From Pseudoalteromonas sp. XI10 (lineage in GTDB: Bacteria > Pseudomonadota > Gammaproteobacteria > Enterobacterales > Alteromonadaceae), in assembly GCF_001469895.1 (NCBI RefSeq), contig NZ_LOPY01000062.1:1-64000 (forward strand): a DNA stretch of 64,000 bases. Reading direction: 5' to 3'. Below the pieces are notes generated by a model. The model had not been told where the DNA came from. It searched no databases and saw only the letters and a program-made list of their open reading frames with translations. Below are positions 1-8,945 of this stretch, in pieces (the first letter of the stretch is position 1; every line of letters starts with the position of its first letter). Position numbers and translations under genes: made by a program.

Positions 1-141
1 TTTTAATCCACAAAGGTCAACACGCCCTAATAAATATTGCTTCTAGTGCTGTAAACTTGCCATATATATGTCAGGTTTGCTTTAATGCATAGACTTTTTG
101 TTTTCTAAGCAATGACTCTCACTTTTTTAACGGGCAAAAAA

Positions 142-1842
142 ATGACATTAAATAAAATTAGCCAAGCACTTATCTTATCAGGTGCTGTTTTCCTTGGTGC
201 ATGTTCTGACCAGCAAGCTACCACTTCTCAAACTAAGCCTGCTGCAGAGCAAACAAAGCAAACTACTGAACAAAACAACCCACAACTTATCAATGCTGAG
301 AAAAGCCGCTTAGACATTTACACTGACTTTACGCTTACTTCTGATCTTAGCCACTTAAGCGATAACCAGAAGCAAATGATTGGCAAGTTAATAGATGCCT
401 CAAAAATCATGGATGAGCTATTTTGGCGCCAAGCATTTGGTGAGAGCAAAGACGCTTTCTTAGCAAAAATTAATGATGAAAAAGTTCAGAAGTTTGCAGA
501 TATTAACTACGGCCCTTGGGATCGCTTAAACGGTGACCAGGTTTTCTTATCGGGTTATGAAGAAAAGCCACTAGGCGCTGAGTTTTACCCAAGCGATATC
601 ACTAAAGAAGAATTAAACAACGCAATCGTTGATGACAAAACCGGTCTTTACTCGGTGATCAAGCGCGATGAAAAAGGTCTTCTTTATAGCGTGGCTTACT
701 CAGTTGAGTATGCACAAGAACTAGAAAAAGCAGCTAATTTATTACGCGAAGCAAGTAAACTGGCTGATGATAAAGAATTTGCTAACTACCTAAGCATGCG
801 CGCAGACGCACTAGTAAGTGATGACTTCCAACCATCTGATTTTGCATGGATGGATATGAAAAATAACCCAATTGACGTGGTTATTGGCCCTATCGAAACC
901 TATGAAGATCAATTATTTGGTTACCGTGCAGCGTATGAATCTTATGTACTAATTAAAGATTTAGCATGGAGCGAGCGTTTAGCTAAATTTGCCGCTTTCT
1001 TACCTGAGCTACAAAAAGGTTTACCTGTAGACGAAAAGTACAAGCAAGAAGTCCCTGGCTCTGATGCTGACCTAAATGCTTACGATGTTGTTTATTACGC
1101 AGGTCACTCAAATGCAGGTAGTAAAACAATTGCTATCAACCTACCAAATGATGAGCAAGTACAACTAGAAAAAGGCACACGTCGTTTACAGCTTAAAAAC
1201 GCGATGCGCGCTAAATTCGATAAAATCTTAGTGCCAATTTCAGAGCAGCTAATTGTTCCTGAGCAGCGTAAACACATTACCTTTGATGCTTTCTTCGCAA
1301 ACACTATGTTCCACGAAGTAGCGCACGGTTTAGGTATTAAAAACACCATTACTGGTAAAGGAACTGTTCGCCAATCATTGCAAGAGCATGCAAGTGCCCT
1401 TGAAGAAGGTAAAGCGGATATCTTAGGTCTTTACATGGTTGAGCAATTACTTAAGAAAGGCGAGATCACAGAGGGCACATTAGAAGATTACTACATCACC
1501 TTTATGGCTGGTATCTTCCGCTCAGTACGTTTTGGTGCATCAAGCGCACACGGTAAAGCGAACATGATCCGCTTTAACTTCTTCGCTGAAGAAGGTGCAT
1601 TCTCTAAAAATCCTGACGGCTTATACAGCGTTAACATGGAGAAAATGAGCCAAGCAATGGAGAAACTATCTAACCTTATCCTTACTATTCAAGGTGACGG
1701 TGATTACCAAAAAGTTGATCAGCTAATCGCAACTCATGGCGAAATCAAAGCTGAACTAGCTAAAGACTTAGAAAAACTAAGCCAAGCTAATATCCCTGTT
1801 GATGTTACTTTCAAACAAGGTAAAGAAGTATTAGGTCTTTAA
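142..1842 (+). CDS. M49-like (dipeptidyl-peptidase III-type) zinc metallopeptidase lipoprotein
   Basis: The protein has 566 residues and a lipoprotein signal ending in the lipobox L-G-A-C (Cys21), so it is probably anchored in the envelope. An earlier in-frame ATG at 112 exists, but only the start at 142 puts a short basic N terminus directly before the hydrophobic signal core. A zinc site is visible as HEVAH (391-395), followed 30 residues later by EEGKAD (421-426). This resembles the second zinc-ligand motif EExxAD of peptidase family M49. Classical M49 enzymes have a hexapeptide HExxGH, so the pentapeptide here is a variant. The likely role is hydrolysis of short peptides in the periplasm. 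The gene is monocistronic and ends at a strong terminator. The M49 assignment rests on motifs and is moderately certain; the metallopeptidase call itself is firmer. Confidence 0.72.
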   Translation: MTLNKISQALILSGAVFLGACSDQQATTSQTKPAAEQTKQTTEQNNPQLINAEKSRLDIYTDFTLTSDLSHLSDNQKQMIGKLIDASKIMDELFWRQAFGESKDAFLAKINDEKVQKFADINYGPWDRLNGDQVFLSGYEEKPLGAEFYPSDITKEELNNAIVDDKTGLYSVIKRDEKGLLYSVAYSVEYAQELEKAANLLREASKLADDKEFANYLSMRADALVSDDFQPSDFAWMDMKNNPIDVVIGPIETYEDQLFGYRAAYESYVLIKDLAWSERLAKFAAFLPELQKGLPVDEKYKQEVPGSDADLNAYDVVYYAGHSNAGSKTIAINLPNDEQVQLEKGTRRLQLKNAMRAKFDKILVPISEQLIVPEQRKHITFDAFFANTMFHEVAHGLGIKNTITGKGTVRQSLQEHASALEEGKADILGLYMVEQLLKKGEITEGTLEDYYITFMAGIFRSVRFGASSAHGKANMIRFNFFAEEGAFSKNPDGLYSVNMEKMSQAMEKLSNLILTIQGDGDYQKVDQLIATHGEIKAELAKDLEKLSQANIPVDVTFKQGKEVLGL

Positions 1843-1860
1843 GCCTTATTCTCCTTTAAT

Positions 1861-1888
1861 AAAAAACGCTGCAATTGCAGCGTTTTTT
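1861..1888. terminator. Bidirectional intrinsic terminator
   Basis: A perfect palindrome with a GCTGCAATTGCAGC core is flanked by A6 on one side and T6 on the other. It lies between the convergent peptidase and solute-binding protein genes and can serve both. Confidence 0.9.
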
Positions 1889-1914
1889 ATTGCACCAAAC
1901 CTACTAAAGCATAG

Positions 1915-2664
1915 CTAGTGTGCTACAAAATTGAGGCCGTATTTAGAATTCAATTCTACAATATCCCCGTTGATCAGCATTTTTTGAAACTCTGCATTAA
2001 AAGCATTAATAAATTCATCGAGTTCGCGTTGCTTACTAAAGCCATAATAACCCTGATTAACCGTCACCGGCGGCGATAACATAATCACTTTATCTGCTAT
2101 ATCTAAACTGTCGATCACAGGCTTTGCAGCCCGAGGATGGGTAAGAATTAAGTCAACTCGGTTATGCATCAATTGTAAAAAACTAGCCCGCACATTACCC
2201 ACTTCAGATAGCGATAAATTTGCCTCGTTACGCTTAAACTCAGGACCATAGTTCCAACCTCGAATGGTACCAATAATATCTTTACGAAGGCTGGCAAAGT
2301 TTCCAACCCAAGTCACATCATTGTTCTTTTTGGTATATAAAACAATCGGGTCTTCGTAAAAGGGCAAGTCACTAAATTGCATATACTGCTGACGAATAAT
2401 GGATTTGTAAGGACCAATAATGGCATCAGCCTGACCTTGCTCTACCATTTTTAGAGCGCGTTTTAGTGGCATGATATCAATTACCAACTCATGCCCTAAA
2501 CGCCTGCAAATTTCGTGAGCAATATCGGCACCTAAGCCAACCACTGTGCCTTGTTGATCTTGCTCCAAAATGGCAGGAAAGTGGCTACCAACAAAGTAAT
2601 AGCTTTTTGCTAAACAAGAAAAAGAGCTCAGAATAAGCAACACGGCAAAGACTGTGTGTTTCAT
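1915..2664 (-). CDS. Periplasmic solute-binding protein (SBP_bac_3 type)
   Basis: This 249-residue protein has a cleavable signal peptide (MKHTVFAVLLILSSFSCLA). The body has the pattern of family 3 extracellular solute-binding proteins: an early V-G-L-G-A-D-I segment, then KRALKMVEQGQADAIIGPYKS, then a C-terminal lobe ending in ELNSKYGL. Such proteins bind amino acids or small polar solutes in the periplasm. No permease or ATPase gene is adjacent, so this may be an orphan binding protein or a sensor input, as is common in Pseudoalteromonas. The ligand cannot be read from the sequence. Confidence 0.8.
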   Translation of the reverse strand: MKHTVFAVLLILSSFSCLAKSYYFVGSHFPAILEQDQQGTVVGLGADIAHEICRRLGHELVIDIMPLKRALKMVEQGQADAIIGPYKSIIRQQYMQFSDLPFYEDPIVLYTKKNNDVTWVGNFASLRKDIIGTIRGWNYGPEFKRNEANLSLSEVGNVRASFLQLMHNRVDLILTHPRAAKPVIDSLDIADKVIMLSPPVTVNQGYYGFSKQRELDEFINAFNAEFQKMLINGDIVELNSKYGLNFVAH

Positions 2665-2727
2665 TTATTCTGCACCTCTGTATTTATCATCCATTTAGCT
2701 TAGTTCAATATAACTAGATCAAACAGT

Positions 2728-3132
2728 TTAAAAGTGCGCTTTTAATGCGGCAATTTGTTCGTCGCTATAAGGTACTGCAGGTAATTTACCCCAAATTGGT
2801 GTTGGCCAAGCTGCATCAGTTGTGAAACGCGCAATATGATGAACATGTAATTGCGGTACCATATTCCCTAGTGCTGCTACATTGAGTTTGTCTGGGTTGA
2901 ATACCTGTTGTAATAATTTACTCAGTTTGCCCGACTCTTGTAATAAGGTAATTTGTAGCTCTTCAGAAAGGTCAATTATCTCTTTAACGCCAGCGACTCT
3001 TGGCACTAAAATAAACCAAGGGTATTGGCTATCATTCATCAGCAATACTTTACACAATGGCCAATCAGCAAGCTCAATGCAGTCGCGTTGTAGTTCTGGG
3101 GCCAAAGAAAACGGCGCATCAGTATTTTTCAT
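2728..3132 (-). CDS. HIT family protein (histidine triad nucleotide hydrolase/transferase)
   Basis: The protein has 134 residues. The histidine-triad signature reads L-H-V-H-H-I, with the order and spacing of the HxHxH motif, though the last member is followed by I-A-R rather than the common final histidine. Upstream, CKVLLMNDSQYPWFILVPR is typical of the small bacterial HIT proteins of marine gammaproteobacteria. HIT enzymes act on nucleoside phosphoramidates or dinucleotides in the cytoplasm. The frame opens at a TTG at 3135, but the ATG at 3132 with AAGGA seven bases upstream is the better start. Precise substrate is unknown. Confidence 0.88.
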   Translation of the reverse strand: MKNTDAPFSLAPELQRDCIELADWPLCKVLLMNDSQYPWFILVPRVAGVKEIIDLSEELQITLLQESGKLSKLLQQVFNPDKLNVAALGNMVPQLHVHHIARFTTDAAWPTPIWGKLPAVPYSDEQIAALKAHF

Positions 3133-3244
3133 CAATAAATCCTTTGATCTTGGGTAAACAAACCCTACTTTATAGCATTTTGTTGCAGTTGCCTAAGCTT
3201 ACCATTAACATCGTGGCAGTTTTTATTCGAGCGAAGGTACTCCT

Positions 3245-5470
3245 GTGCTAAAAAAAATTAAATCTCTCTCACTTGCTTTGCCAGTGGTGGCAACAGCATT
3301 CAGTGTGACCGCTGAACCTCTTACTCTTGAGCGTATTTTTGACGATCCAAGCTTAGCAGGTAAAGCGCCTGTACAACTTAAATTCTCTCCAGACGGAAGT
3401 CGTGTTACTTACCTGCAAGGTAAAACCGATGATTACAACCGTTACGACTTATGGGAATACAACTTAAAGGATAATAAAAACCGCTTGTTAGTTGATTCTG
3501 CTGCGCTATTTTCTGGTCCAGAAAACTTATCTGATGAAGAAAAAGCACGCCGTGAGCGCCAGCGTATTTTTGGTAAAGGGATCTTAGAATATAAATGGTC
3601 AAAAGACGGTAAAGCGCTTTTATTCCCACTTAATGGCGACCTTTACTATTATGAGCTTGCTTCAGCTAAAAGCCGTAAATTAACCGACACAGAAGCATTT
3701 GAAACCGATGCACGTTTCTCACCTAAAGGCCATTATGTGTCGTTTATTCGTGAGCAAAACCTGTATGCACTTAACTTAAAAACGGGTCAAGAAATCCAAT
3801 TAAGTAAAGATGGCGGCGGCGTTATTAAAAATGGTATGGCCGAATTTGTTGCGCAAGAAGAAATGGGCCGTATGACTGGTTACTGGTGGTCTGGTGATGA
3901 GTCTAAAATCGCTTATACCCGTGTTGATGAAAGCCCAGTAAAAGAAGCGATCCGTAATGAGATTTACGCCGATGAAGTAAAGCTATTTAATCAGCGCTAC
4001 CCGTTTACAGGTACCGACAACGTTAAAATTCAGTTAGGTGTTGTAAGCATCAACAATCAAAAAACTGACTGGGTTGATTTAGGCGACGATCAAGATATCT
4101 ATATCGCTCGCGCAAAATGGTTAAAAGATAACAAAACTCTTTCTTATCAGTGGCAAGACCGCTCGCAACATAACTTAGAGTTACGTTTTTATAATAGCGA
4201 CACTAAAAAACAAGCCGTTGCCCTAGCAGAAACTAGTGACACTTGGATTAACCTGCACTTTGATTTGCAGTTCTTAAACGATAAGAAACATTTCGTTTGG
4301 GCATCTGAGCGCGACGGTTTTAAACACCTTTATTTATACCGCACAAATGGTGAAATGATCCGTCAAATCACCCAAGGTGAGTGGGTTGTAGATAGCTTAA
4401 AAGGTATCGACGAGAAAAAAGGCATTGTTTATTTTGCAGGTCGCAAAGATACAGCACTTGAGAGCCACCTATACAGCGTACCGCTATTCAAAAAAGGCGA
4501 AATTAAGCGCGTAACTGAGCTAGGTGCTTATCATAATGTGGTGATTGCTAAAGATAACAAAACCTTTATCGATAACAGCTCATCAGTGAATAAGCCTGGC
4601 TCTGCAGCATTACGTAAAATTAATGGCGAATTTATCACTTGGCTTGAAGAAAACAAGTTAGATAAGTCACACCCATTAACGCCTTACCTAGCTGATTTGA
4701 TCACCCCAGAATACGGCACGTTAAAGGCTGAAGACGGACAAATCATGCATTACCGTTTATTCAAGCCAACTAATTACCAAGATGGTAAAAAGCACCCAGT
4801 TATTGTTAACGTGTATGGTGGCCCTCATGCTCAGCGCGTAACGAACAGCTGGCGTAGTAAAAACTTATACTTCCAGTACATGGCACAACAAGGCTATGTT
4901 ATTTTCCAACTTGATAACCGTGGTTCATACAACCGTGGTAAAAAGTTTGAAGACGTGATTTATAAGCACTTAGGTGTTGCTGAAGTGGCAGACCAAATTA
5001 AAGGTGTCGAGTTCTTACGCACCCTTGATTACGTTGACCCTGAACGTATTGGTATTTATGGCCACAGCTACGGTGGTTATATGGCGCTTATGACGATGTT
5101 TAAAGCGGGCGACTACTTCAAAGCCGGTGTTTCTGGTGCACCAGTCACTGATTGGGCACTTTACGACACTCACTACACTGAGCGTTATGTAGGTCACCCT
5201 GCAACTAACGCGAAAGGTTACGAGGCAAGTGCAGTTTTCCCATATGCCGAAGGCTTAAAAGGCCCACTGATGATTTACCACGGTATGGCAGATGATAACG
5301 TATTATTCACTCATGCCACTAAGTTATTCAAACAACTGCAAGATCAAGAAAAGCAGTTCGAAATGATGACTTACCCAGGTTCAAAACACAGTTTACGTGG
5401 CAAGAGCGTACAAACGCACTTACACCAAACCATCACAAGTTTCTTCAACCGACACTTTAACGTTGAGTAA
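3245..5470 (+). CDS. S9 family dipeptidyl peptidase IV-type serine peptidase
   Basis: This is a 741-residue exported peptidase. It starts at GTG with an AAGGT ribosome site just upstream and carries a signal peptide ending near V-T-A-E. Residues from about 40 to 490 form the DPP-IV beta-propeller (LKFSPDGSRVTYL, WSKDGKALLFPL). The alpha/beta hydrolase domain follows, with the nucleophile in G-H-S-Y-G-G (Ser608), the acid in GMADDNVLF and the histidine in GSKHSLRG. The EEMGRMTGYWW stretch matches the propeller double-glutamate motif that holds the substrate amino terminus. The enzyme should remove X-Pro or related dipeptides from peptides in the periplasm. Length fits the bacterial S9B family. 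Confidence 0.93.
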   Translation: MLKKIKSLSLALPVVATAFSVTAEPLTLERIFDDPSLAGKAPVQLKFSPDGSRVTYLQGKTDDYNRYDLWEYNLKDNKNRLLVDSAALFSGPENLSDEEKARRERQRIFGKGILEYKWSKDGKALLFPLNGDLYYYELASAKSRKLTDTEAFETDARFSPKGHYVSFIREQNLYALNLKTGQEIQLSKDGGGVIKNGMAEFVAQEEMGRMTGYWWSGDESKIAYTRVDESPVKEAIRNEIYADEVKLFNQRYPFTGTDNVKIQLGVVSINNQKTDWVDLGDDQDIYIARAKWLKDNKTLSYQWQDRSQHNLELRFYNSDTKKQAVALAETSDTWINLHFDLQFLNDKKHFVWASERDGFKHLYLYRTNGEMIRQITQGEWVVDSLKGIDEKKGIVYFAGRKDTALESHLYSVPLFKKGEIKRVTELGAYHNVVIAKDNKTFIDNSSSVNKPGSAALRKINGEFITWLEENKLDKSHPLTPYLADLITPEYGTLKAEDGQIMHYRLFKPTNYQDGKKHPVIVNVYGGPHAQRVTNSWRSKNLYFQYMAQQGYVIFQLDNRGSYNRGKKFEDVIYKHLGVAEVADQIKGVEFLRTLDYVDPERIGIYGHSYGGYMALMTMFKAGDYFKAGVSGAPVTDWALYDTHYTERYVGHPATNAKGYEASAVFPYAEGLKGPLMIYHGMADDNVLFTHATKLFKQLQDQEKQFEMMTYPGSKHSLRGKSVQTHLHQTITSFFNRHFNVE

Positions 5471-5497
5471 TCACGTTTAATTTCGGTGACTTAGACT

Positions 5498-5528
5498 AAA
5501 GGCTGATTGTTAAATCAGCCTTTTTTTT
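5498..5528 (+). terminator. Intrinsic terminator
   Basis: The stem GGCTGATT/AATCAGCC with a GTTA loop is followed by a run of eight or more T. It sits about 30 bp after the S9 peptidase stop. Confidence 0.92.
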
Positions 5529-5619
5529 GTCTCAATGTATTCTACTATTTAACTAGATTTTCGACCTATTTTAGCTACGCTTAATACATTGCTCCTATGG
5601 GCATGACGAAGGAATACAC

Positions 5620-7254
5620 ATGAATTTACGCCGTTTTACAATTTTTCAGCGCCTCGCCATGTTAGTGAGTGTGGTCGTGATAGGGCTGATATTTTTAAGC
5701 GTCTCGAGTTTAACGCAGCAATACAGCTCGCTAAAGCAAGAGCAATACATTAAGACCCAAAACCTTGTTGAGTCTGCTTACTCTATTATTGAGCATAATT
5801 ATGAGTTGTTTGAGCAAGGTAAGCTGAGTGAGCAACAAGCCAAACAAGCAGCCCTCGAAACAATTTCTGCACTTCGTTACGACAACAGCAATTACTTTTG
5901 GATCAACGATTATCAACCCGTGATGATCATGCACCCATTTAAGCCCGAATTAAATGGTAAATCCCTAGCTGGCAGTAAAGATCCAGATGGCGTGTTGTTA
6001 TTTGTCGATATGGTAAATATTGTCAAAAAACAAGGTGAAGGTTTTATTCCTTATAAGTGGCCAAAACCAGGTAAAGACGATCCGGTTGATAAAATTGCCT
6101 ACGTAAAAGGCTTTGATAAATGGCAGTGGATTGTAGGCTCTGGTGTCTACATCGATACCATTGAAGAGGCATTCTCTTCGCTACGTAACCATGTGATTAT
6201 TACCGCTGTGGTGATCATTGCCCTACTAGTTGCGCTAAGCTACCTCATTGCCAATAGCATTCTTCGCCCGACCCAACTTGCCGCAAACATGATGAAAGAC
6301 ATCTCGCAAGGTGAAGGCGATTTGACCCAAAAGCTTGATGAAAATGGCAATGATGAAGTATCTCGTTTATCGCGCTACTTTAACTTGTACACCGCAAAAA
6401 TGCGTGAGTCACTCAAACATGTTGCCCACAATGCCGAGCAAGTAAATCAGTTTGCTCATAGCGTTGATGATGCCAGTAAAACAAATCACTCTTTTATTGA
6501 ATTACAAAACGACAGCTCAACACAAGTAGCAACCGCGATGGAACAAATGACCCATCAAATTCACGATGTCAGCCAAAATGCCGATCAAGCTGAGCATGCC
6601 GCCAATGAAGCGGCGCAAAATGCCGAAGCGGGCAAGCAGGTTCTTAACAAGACCATTACCGCCATTGAGACCCTGTCGCATAATATTGAACAAGTGAGTA
6701 AGGTAACGGCGGATCTTGCTGCAGAGAGTAACAACATTGGCTCAGTACTTGATGTTATCCGCAGTATTGCTGAGCAGACCAACTTACTGGCACTCAATGC
6801 TGCCATTGAAGCGGCCCGTGCTGGTGAGCAAGGTCGAGGCTTTGCCGTTGTAGCTGACGAAGTGCGTACATTAGCAAGTCGTACAGGTAAAAGTACCGAC
6901 GAAATTCAAGCCATGATCAGTAAACTACAAACTGGCGCACAAGCTGCTGTTGATGCTGTATCAGCAAGCCAACAGTTATCAACTGAAACAGTTTCACAAG
7001 CAGGTGAAGCAAATAGTTCATTGAGTGAGATTGAGCGACTTGTCTCTATTATTAAAGATATGAACAGCCAGATCGCCCGCGCTACCGAGCAACAAACTAG
7101 CGCAGCAGATGAGGTTAATTTACGGATTAATGAGCTTTCGCAATCAACTGAGCAATCACTGTCGAATACCGAAGGACTCTCGAACGCCAGTGAAAACTTA
7201 AAGCAAAGCTCACAAGCGTTAAGTGATGTCGTTAACCGCTTCAAGCTCGATTAA
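5620..7254 (+). CDS. Methyl-accepting chemotaxis protein with single Cache sensor
   Basis: This 544-residue chemoreceptor has an N-terminal membrane segment (about 12-32). A periplasmic single-Cache domain follows, with the typical YFWINDY and GKSLAGSKDPDG segments and the closing KGFDKWQWIVGSGVYID. A second membrane helix lies at about 190-212, then HAMP and the signalling coiled coil. The conserved hairpin tip reads EQTNLLALNAAIEAARAGEQ, and the following GRGFAVVADEVRTLA is intact. The receptor signals to CheA/CheW and should control swimming in response to a small ligand. sCache_2 receptors often bind short organic acids, but the ligand here is not identifiable. No che genes are nearby. 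Confidence 0.96.
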   Translation: MNLRRFTIFQRLAMLVSVVVIGLIFLSVSSLTQQYSSLKQEQYIKTQNLVESAYSIIEHNYELFEQGKLSEQQAKQAALETISALRYDNSNYFWINDYQPVMIMHPFKPELNGKSLAGSKDPDGVLLFVDMVNIVKKQGEGFIPYKWPKPGKDDPVDKIAYVKGFDKWQWIVGSGVYIDTIEEAFSSLRNHVIITAVVIIALLVALSYLIANSILRPTQLAANMMKDISQGEGDLTQKLDENGNDEVSRLSRYFNLYTAKMRESLKHVAHNAEQVNQFAHSVDDASKTNHSFIELQNDSSTQVATAMEQMTHQIHDVSQNADQAEHAANEAAQNAEAGKQVLNKTITAIETLSHNIEQVSKVTADLAAESNNIGSVLDVIRSIAEQTNLLALNAAIEAARAGEQGRGFAVVADEVRTLASRTGKSTDEIQAMISKLQTGAQAAVDAVSASQQLSTETVSQAGEANSSLSEIERLVSIIKDMNSQIARATEQQTSAADEVNLRINELSQSTEQSLSNTEGLSNASENLKQSSQALSDVVNRFKLD

Positions 7255-7260
7255 CACCAA

Positions 7261-7292
7261 AAAAAAGCCCCGCACTACTGTGCGGGGCTTTT
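7261..7292. terminator. Bidirectional intrinsic terminator
   Basis: The stem AAAAGCCCCGCAC/GTGCGGGGCTTTT with a TACT loop lies between the convergent chemoreceptor and aminopeptidase genes. Confidence 0.93.
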
Positions 7293-7318
7293 AAAACTAA
7301 AAACTTATAGCTTTTAGC

Positions 7319-8842
7319 TTATAAACAATAGCGAGCGAATAAGCTGCTGACTGTTGCTGCGGTAGGCTTACCATGTTGCCAATCACCGCCTTCTACGCCG
7401 CTACCTGCGATGTCCATATGAACATACGGTAATGGTTGCGCTGATTCAGTGCCATGTTTATCTAAACCACCAACAATCGCTAAGAATGCCATTGGGAACT
7501 GGTGACCACGAGCTGTCACTGCAGAAGCAGCATTGTTACTTGATAATACATCGTCAGCTAACGTGCGAGGACGAATAAAGTCATAATCTTCACGGCGGCT
7601 ACGAGATACTTCGGCGCCATCTGCCCATAAATCGCCTAAGTCAGCAATTTGGCGCGAAATTTTCGCAGCACGAGCTGGACCATTTTCAACATACGCACTG
7701 TAAGGACCCATCGCACGAGCTGCATGGCCTGTTAGTGTTGCAACAGTGAATAGCTCTGGGTTTACTTCGTTTAAAGCACGATCTTTCATTTCGCTTAGTA
7801 AGTCACCCATTGCTAAACGGCCTTCAGCATCTGTGTTACCGATACGAACACGCACACCTTCACGGCTGGTAATGATTTCATCAGGAACAAAACAATCAGA
7901 ACCAATTGAGTTACGAACTACGGCTAAGTAAGCAATCACTTTTACGCCTTTTGGTGCAAAGTCAGCCACTGATTTCATAAAGCCAGCAACCGAAGCTGCA
8001 CCGCCTTTATCACGGCTCATACCTGCCATAAAGCCACCCACTTTAAGGTCTGCACCACCAGTATCGTAAACTAAACCTTTACCAACAAACATTAAGGTAC
8101 GCTCAACGTCGCCTTCAGGCACGTACTCTAGTTTTACAACACGTGGGTGATGACGCTCAACAGCATAAGATGCGCGCGCTACAGTGCTCATCATTGGGTA
8201 ATCTTTATCGATAGTGTTGATATCTGAAATCACTTCAACAGACACCTTACTACCAGCAAATAACTCAACGCAGTAGTCTGCAAAACGAGGTGGTGCCATA
8301 CGCTCAGGCTCTGTACCACATAAATCACGTGCAGCGTACTGACCCGCAGCAATAGCATTAAGCGCTTTGCTCATTGCCTCATCTGCACCCACTAGGCTAA
8401 TTTGGCTAATTGGTTCAATCGCTTGGCCGTGGAACTCACGTGCCTCAAGTGGTTGCCAAAGCGCTTGGCAAGCACCTAAATAAGCCACTTCAAGGGCATG
8501 CTTGTAACGGCTGTCTTGATTTACGTTAGCAAGTAAAATTGCTGGCTGAGTGCTACCCGATGCTTTCGCCTCTAGTACACCTTGCTTTGCTGCGTCAAAG
8601 TAACGACGTACATCATCATAATCACGGTTTAGAGGGCCTGTAGGCGCTAAAATAACGCGTTTAGAGTCAATTACAAGTAATGTCACTTGCTTGCCAATAC
8701 GTGCGTCTACAGCTTGTTGAGCGCTAATAGCTTGGCTTAAGCTTGCATCTGCTAAAGAAGAAAAATCATCACCGATAATAATCAATGCATCGTGATTTGC
8801 ATCCGCTAATTTCGGGGCTGCAACTGCATGAGGGTATGCCAT
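7319..8842 (-). CDS. M17 leucyl aminopeptidase family protein
   Basis: A 507-residue cytosolic aminopeptidase. Metal-site segments of family M17 are visible: GKGLVYDTGGADLK, MSRDKGGAASVAGF and IGNTDAEGRLAMGD. Compared with the PepA encoded at about 49.5 kb it is clearly divergent (for example YDTGG in place of FDSGG), so it is a second M17 paralogue and not a duplicate. The frame extends 14 codons further upstream, but the ATG at 8842 has AGGAC at proper distance, so I start there. The ribosome site lies inside a short inverted repeat described separately. It follows a CstA-type transporter on the same strand after about 100 bp. Confidence 0.9.
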   Translation of the reverse strand: MAYPHAVAAPKLADANHDALIIIGDDFSSLADASLSQAISAQQAVDARIGKQVTLLVIDSKRVILAPTGPLNRDYDDVRRYFDAAKQGVLEAKASGSTQPAILLANVNQDSRYKHALEVAYLGACQALWQPLEAREFHGQAIEPISQISLVGADEAMSKALNAIAAGQYAARDLCGTEPERMAPPRFADYCVELFAGSKVSVEVISDINTIDKDYPMMSTVARASYAVERHHPRVVKLEYVPEGDVERTLMFVGKGLVYDTGGADLKVGGFMAGMSRDKGGAASVAGFMKSVADFAPKGVKVIAYLAVVRNSIGSDCFVPDEIITSREGVRVRIGNTDAEGRLAMGDLLSEMKDRALNEVNPELFTVATLTGHAARAMGPYSAYVENGPARAAKISRQIADLGDLWADGAEVSRSRREDYDFIRPRTLADDVLSSNNAASAVTARGHQFPMAFLAIVGGLDKHGTESAQPLPYVHMDIAGSGVEGGDWQHGKPTAATVSSLFARYCL

Positions 8843-8846
8843 AAAA

Positions 8847-8876
8847 AAGGTCCTGCTGTTAGAAACATAGGACCTT
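8847..8876 (-). promoter_or_regulatory. Hairpin overlapping the ribosome site of the M17 gene
   Basis: In mRNA sense, AAGGTCCT is followed after 14 nt by its exact complement AGGACCTT, then T4 and the ATG. The right arm contains the Shine-Dalgarno AGGA, and the T run after the stem also gives it the look of a small attenuator. The structure is seen in the sequence; any regulatory role is inferred. Confidence 0.45.
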
Positions 8877-8899
8877 ATTATCATTGATTTAGAGCGCTA

Positions 8900-8938
8900 T
8901 TGCCAGCCAAGTAAGACAGCTTACGATATGGCTGGCAA
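8900..8938 (-). other. Long hairpin after the CstA-type gene
   Basis: TTGCCAGCCA and TGGCTGGCAA form a 10-bp stem enclosing an inner GTAAG/CTTAC stem. It begins eight bases after the transporter stop. There is no T run on the minus strand, so it is more likely an mRNA 3'-end stabiliser or a weak terminator than a classic intrinsic terminator. Confidence 0.5.
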
Positions 8939-8945
8939 GCTAAGT

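Noticed and set aside
6906..7244. 112-codon frame antisense to the chemoreceptor
   Set aside because: It is opposite a strongly conserved coding region, with Ser/Cys/Ala-rich composition caused by reverse reading of the MCP coiled coil.
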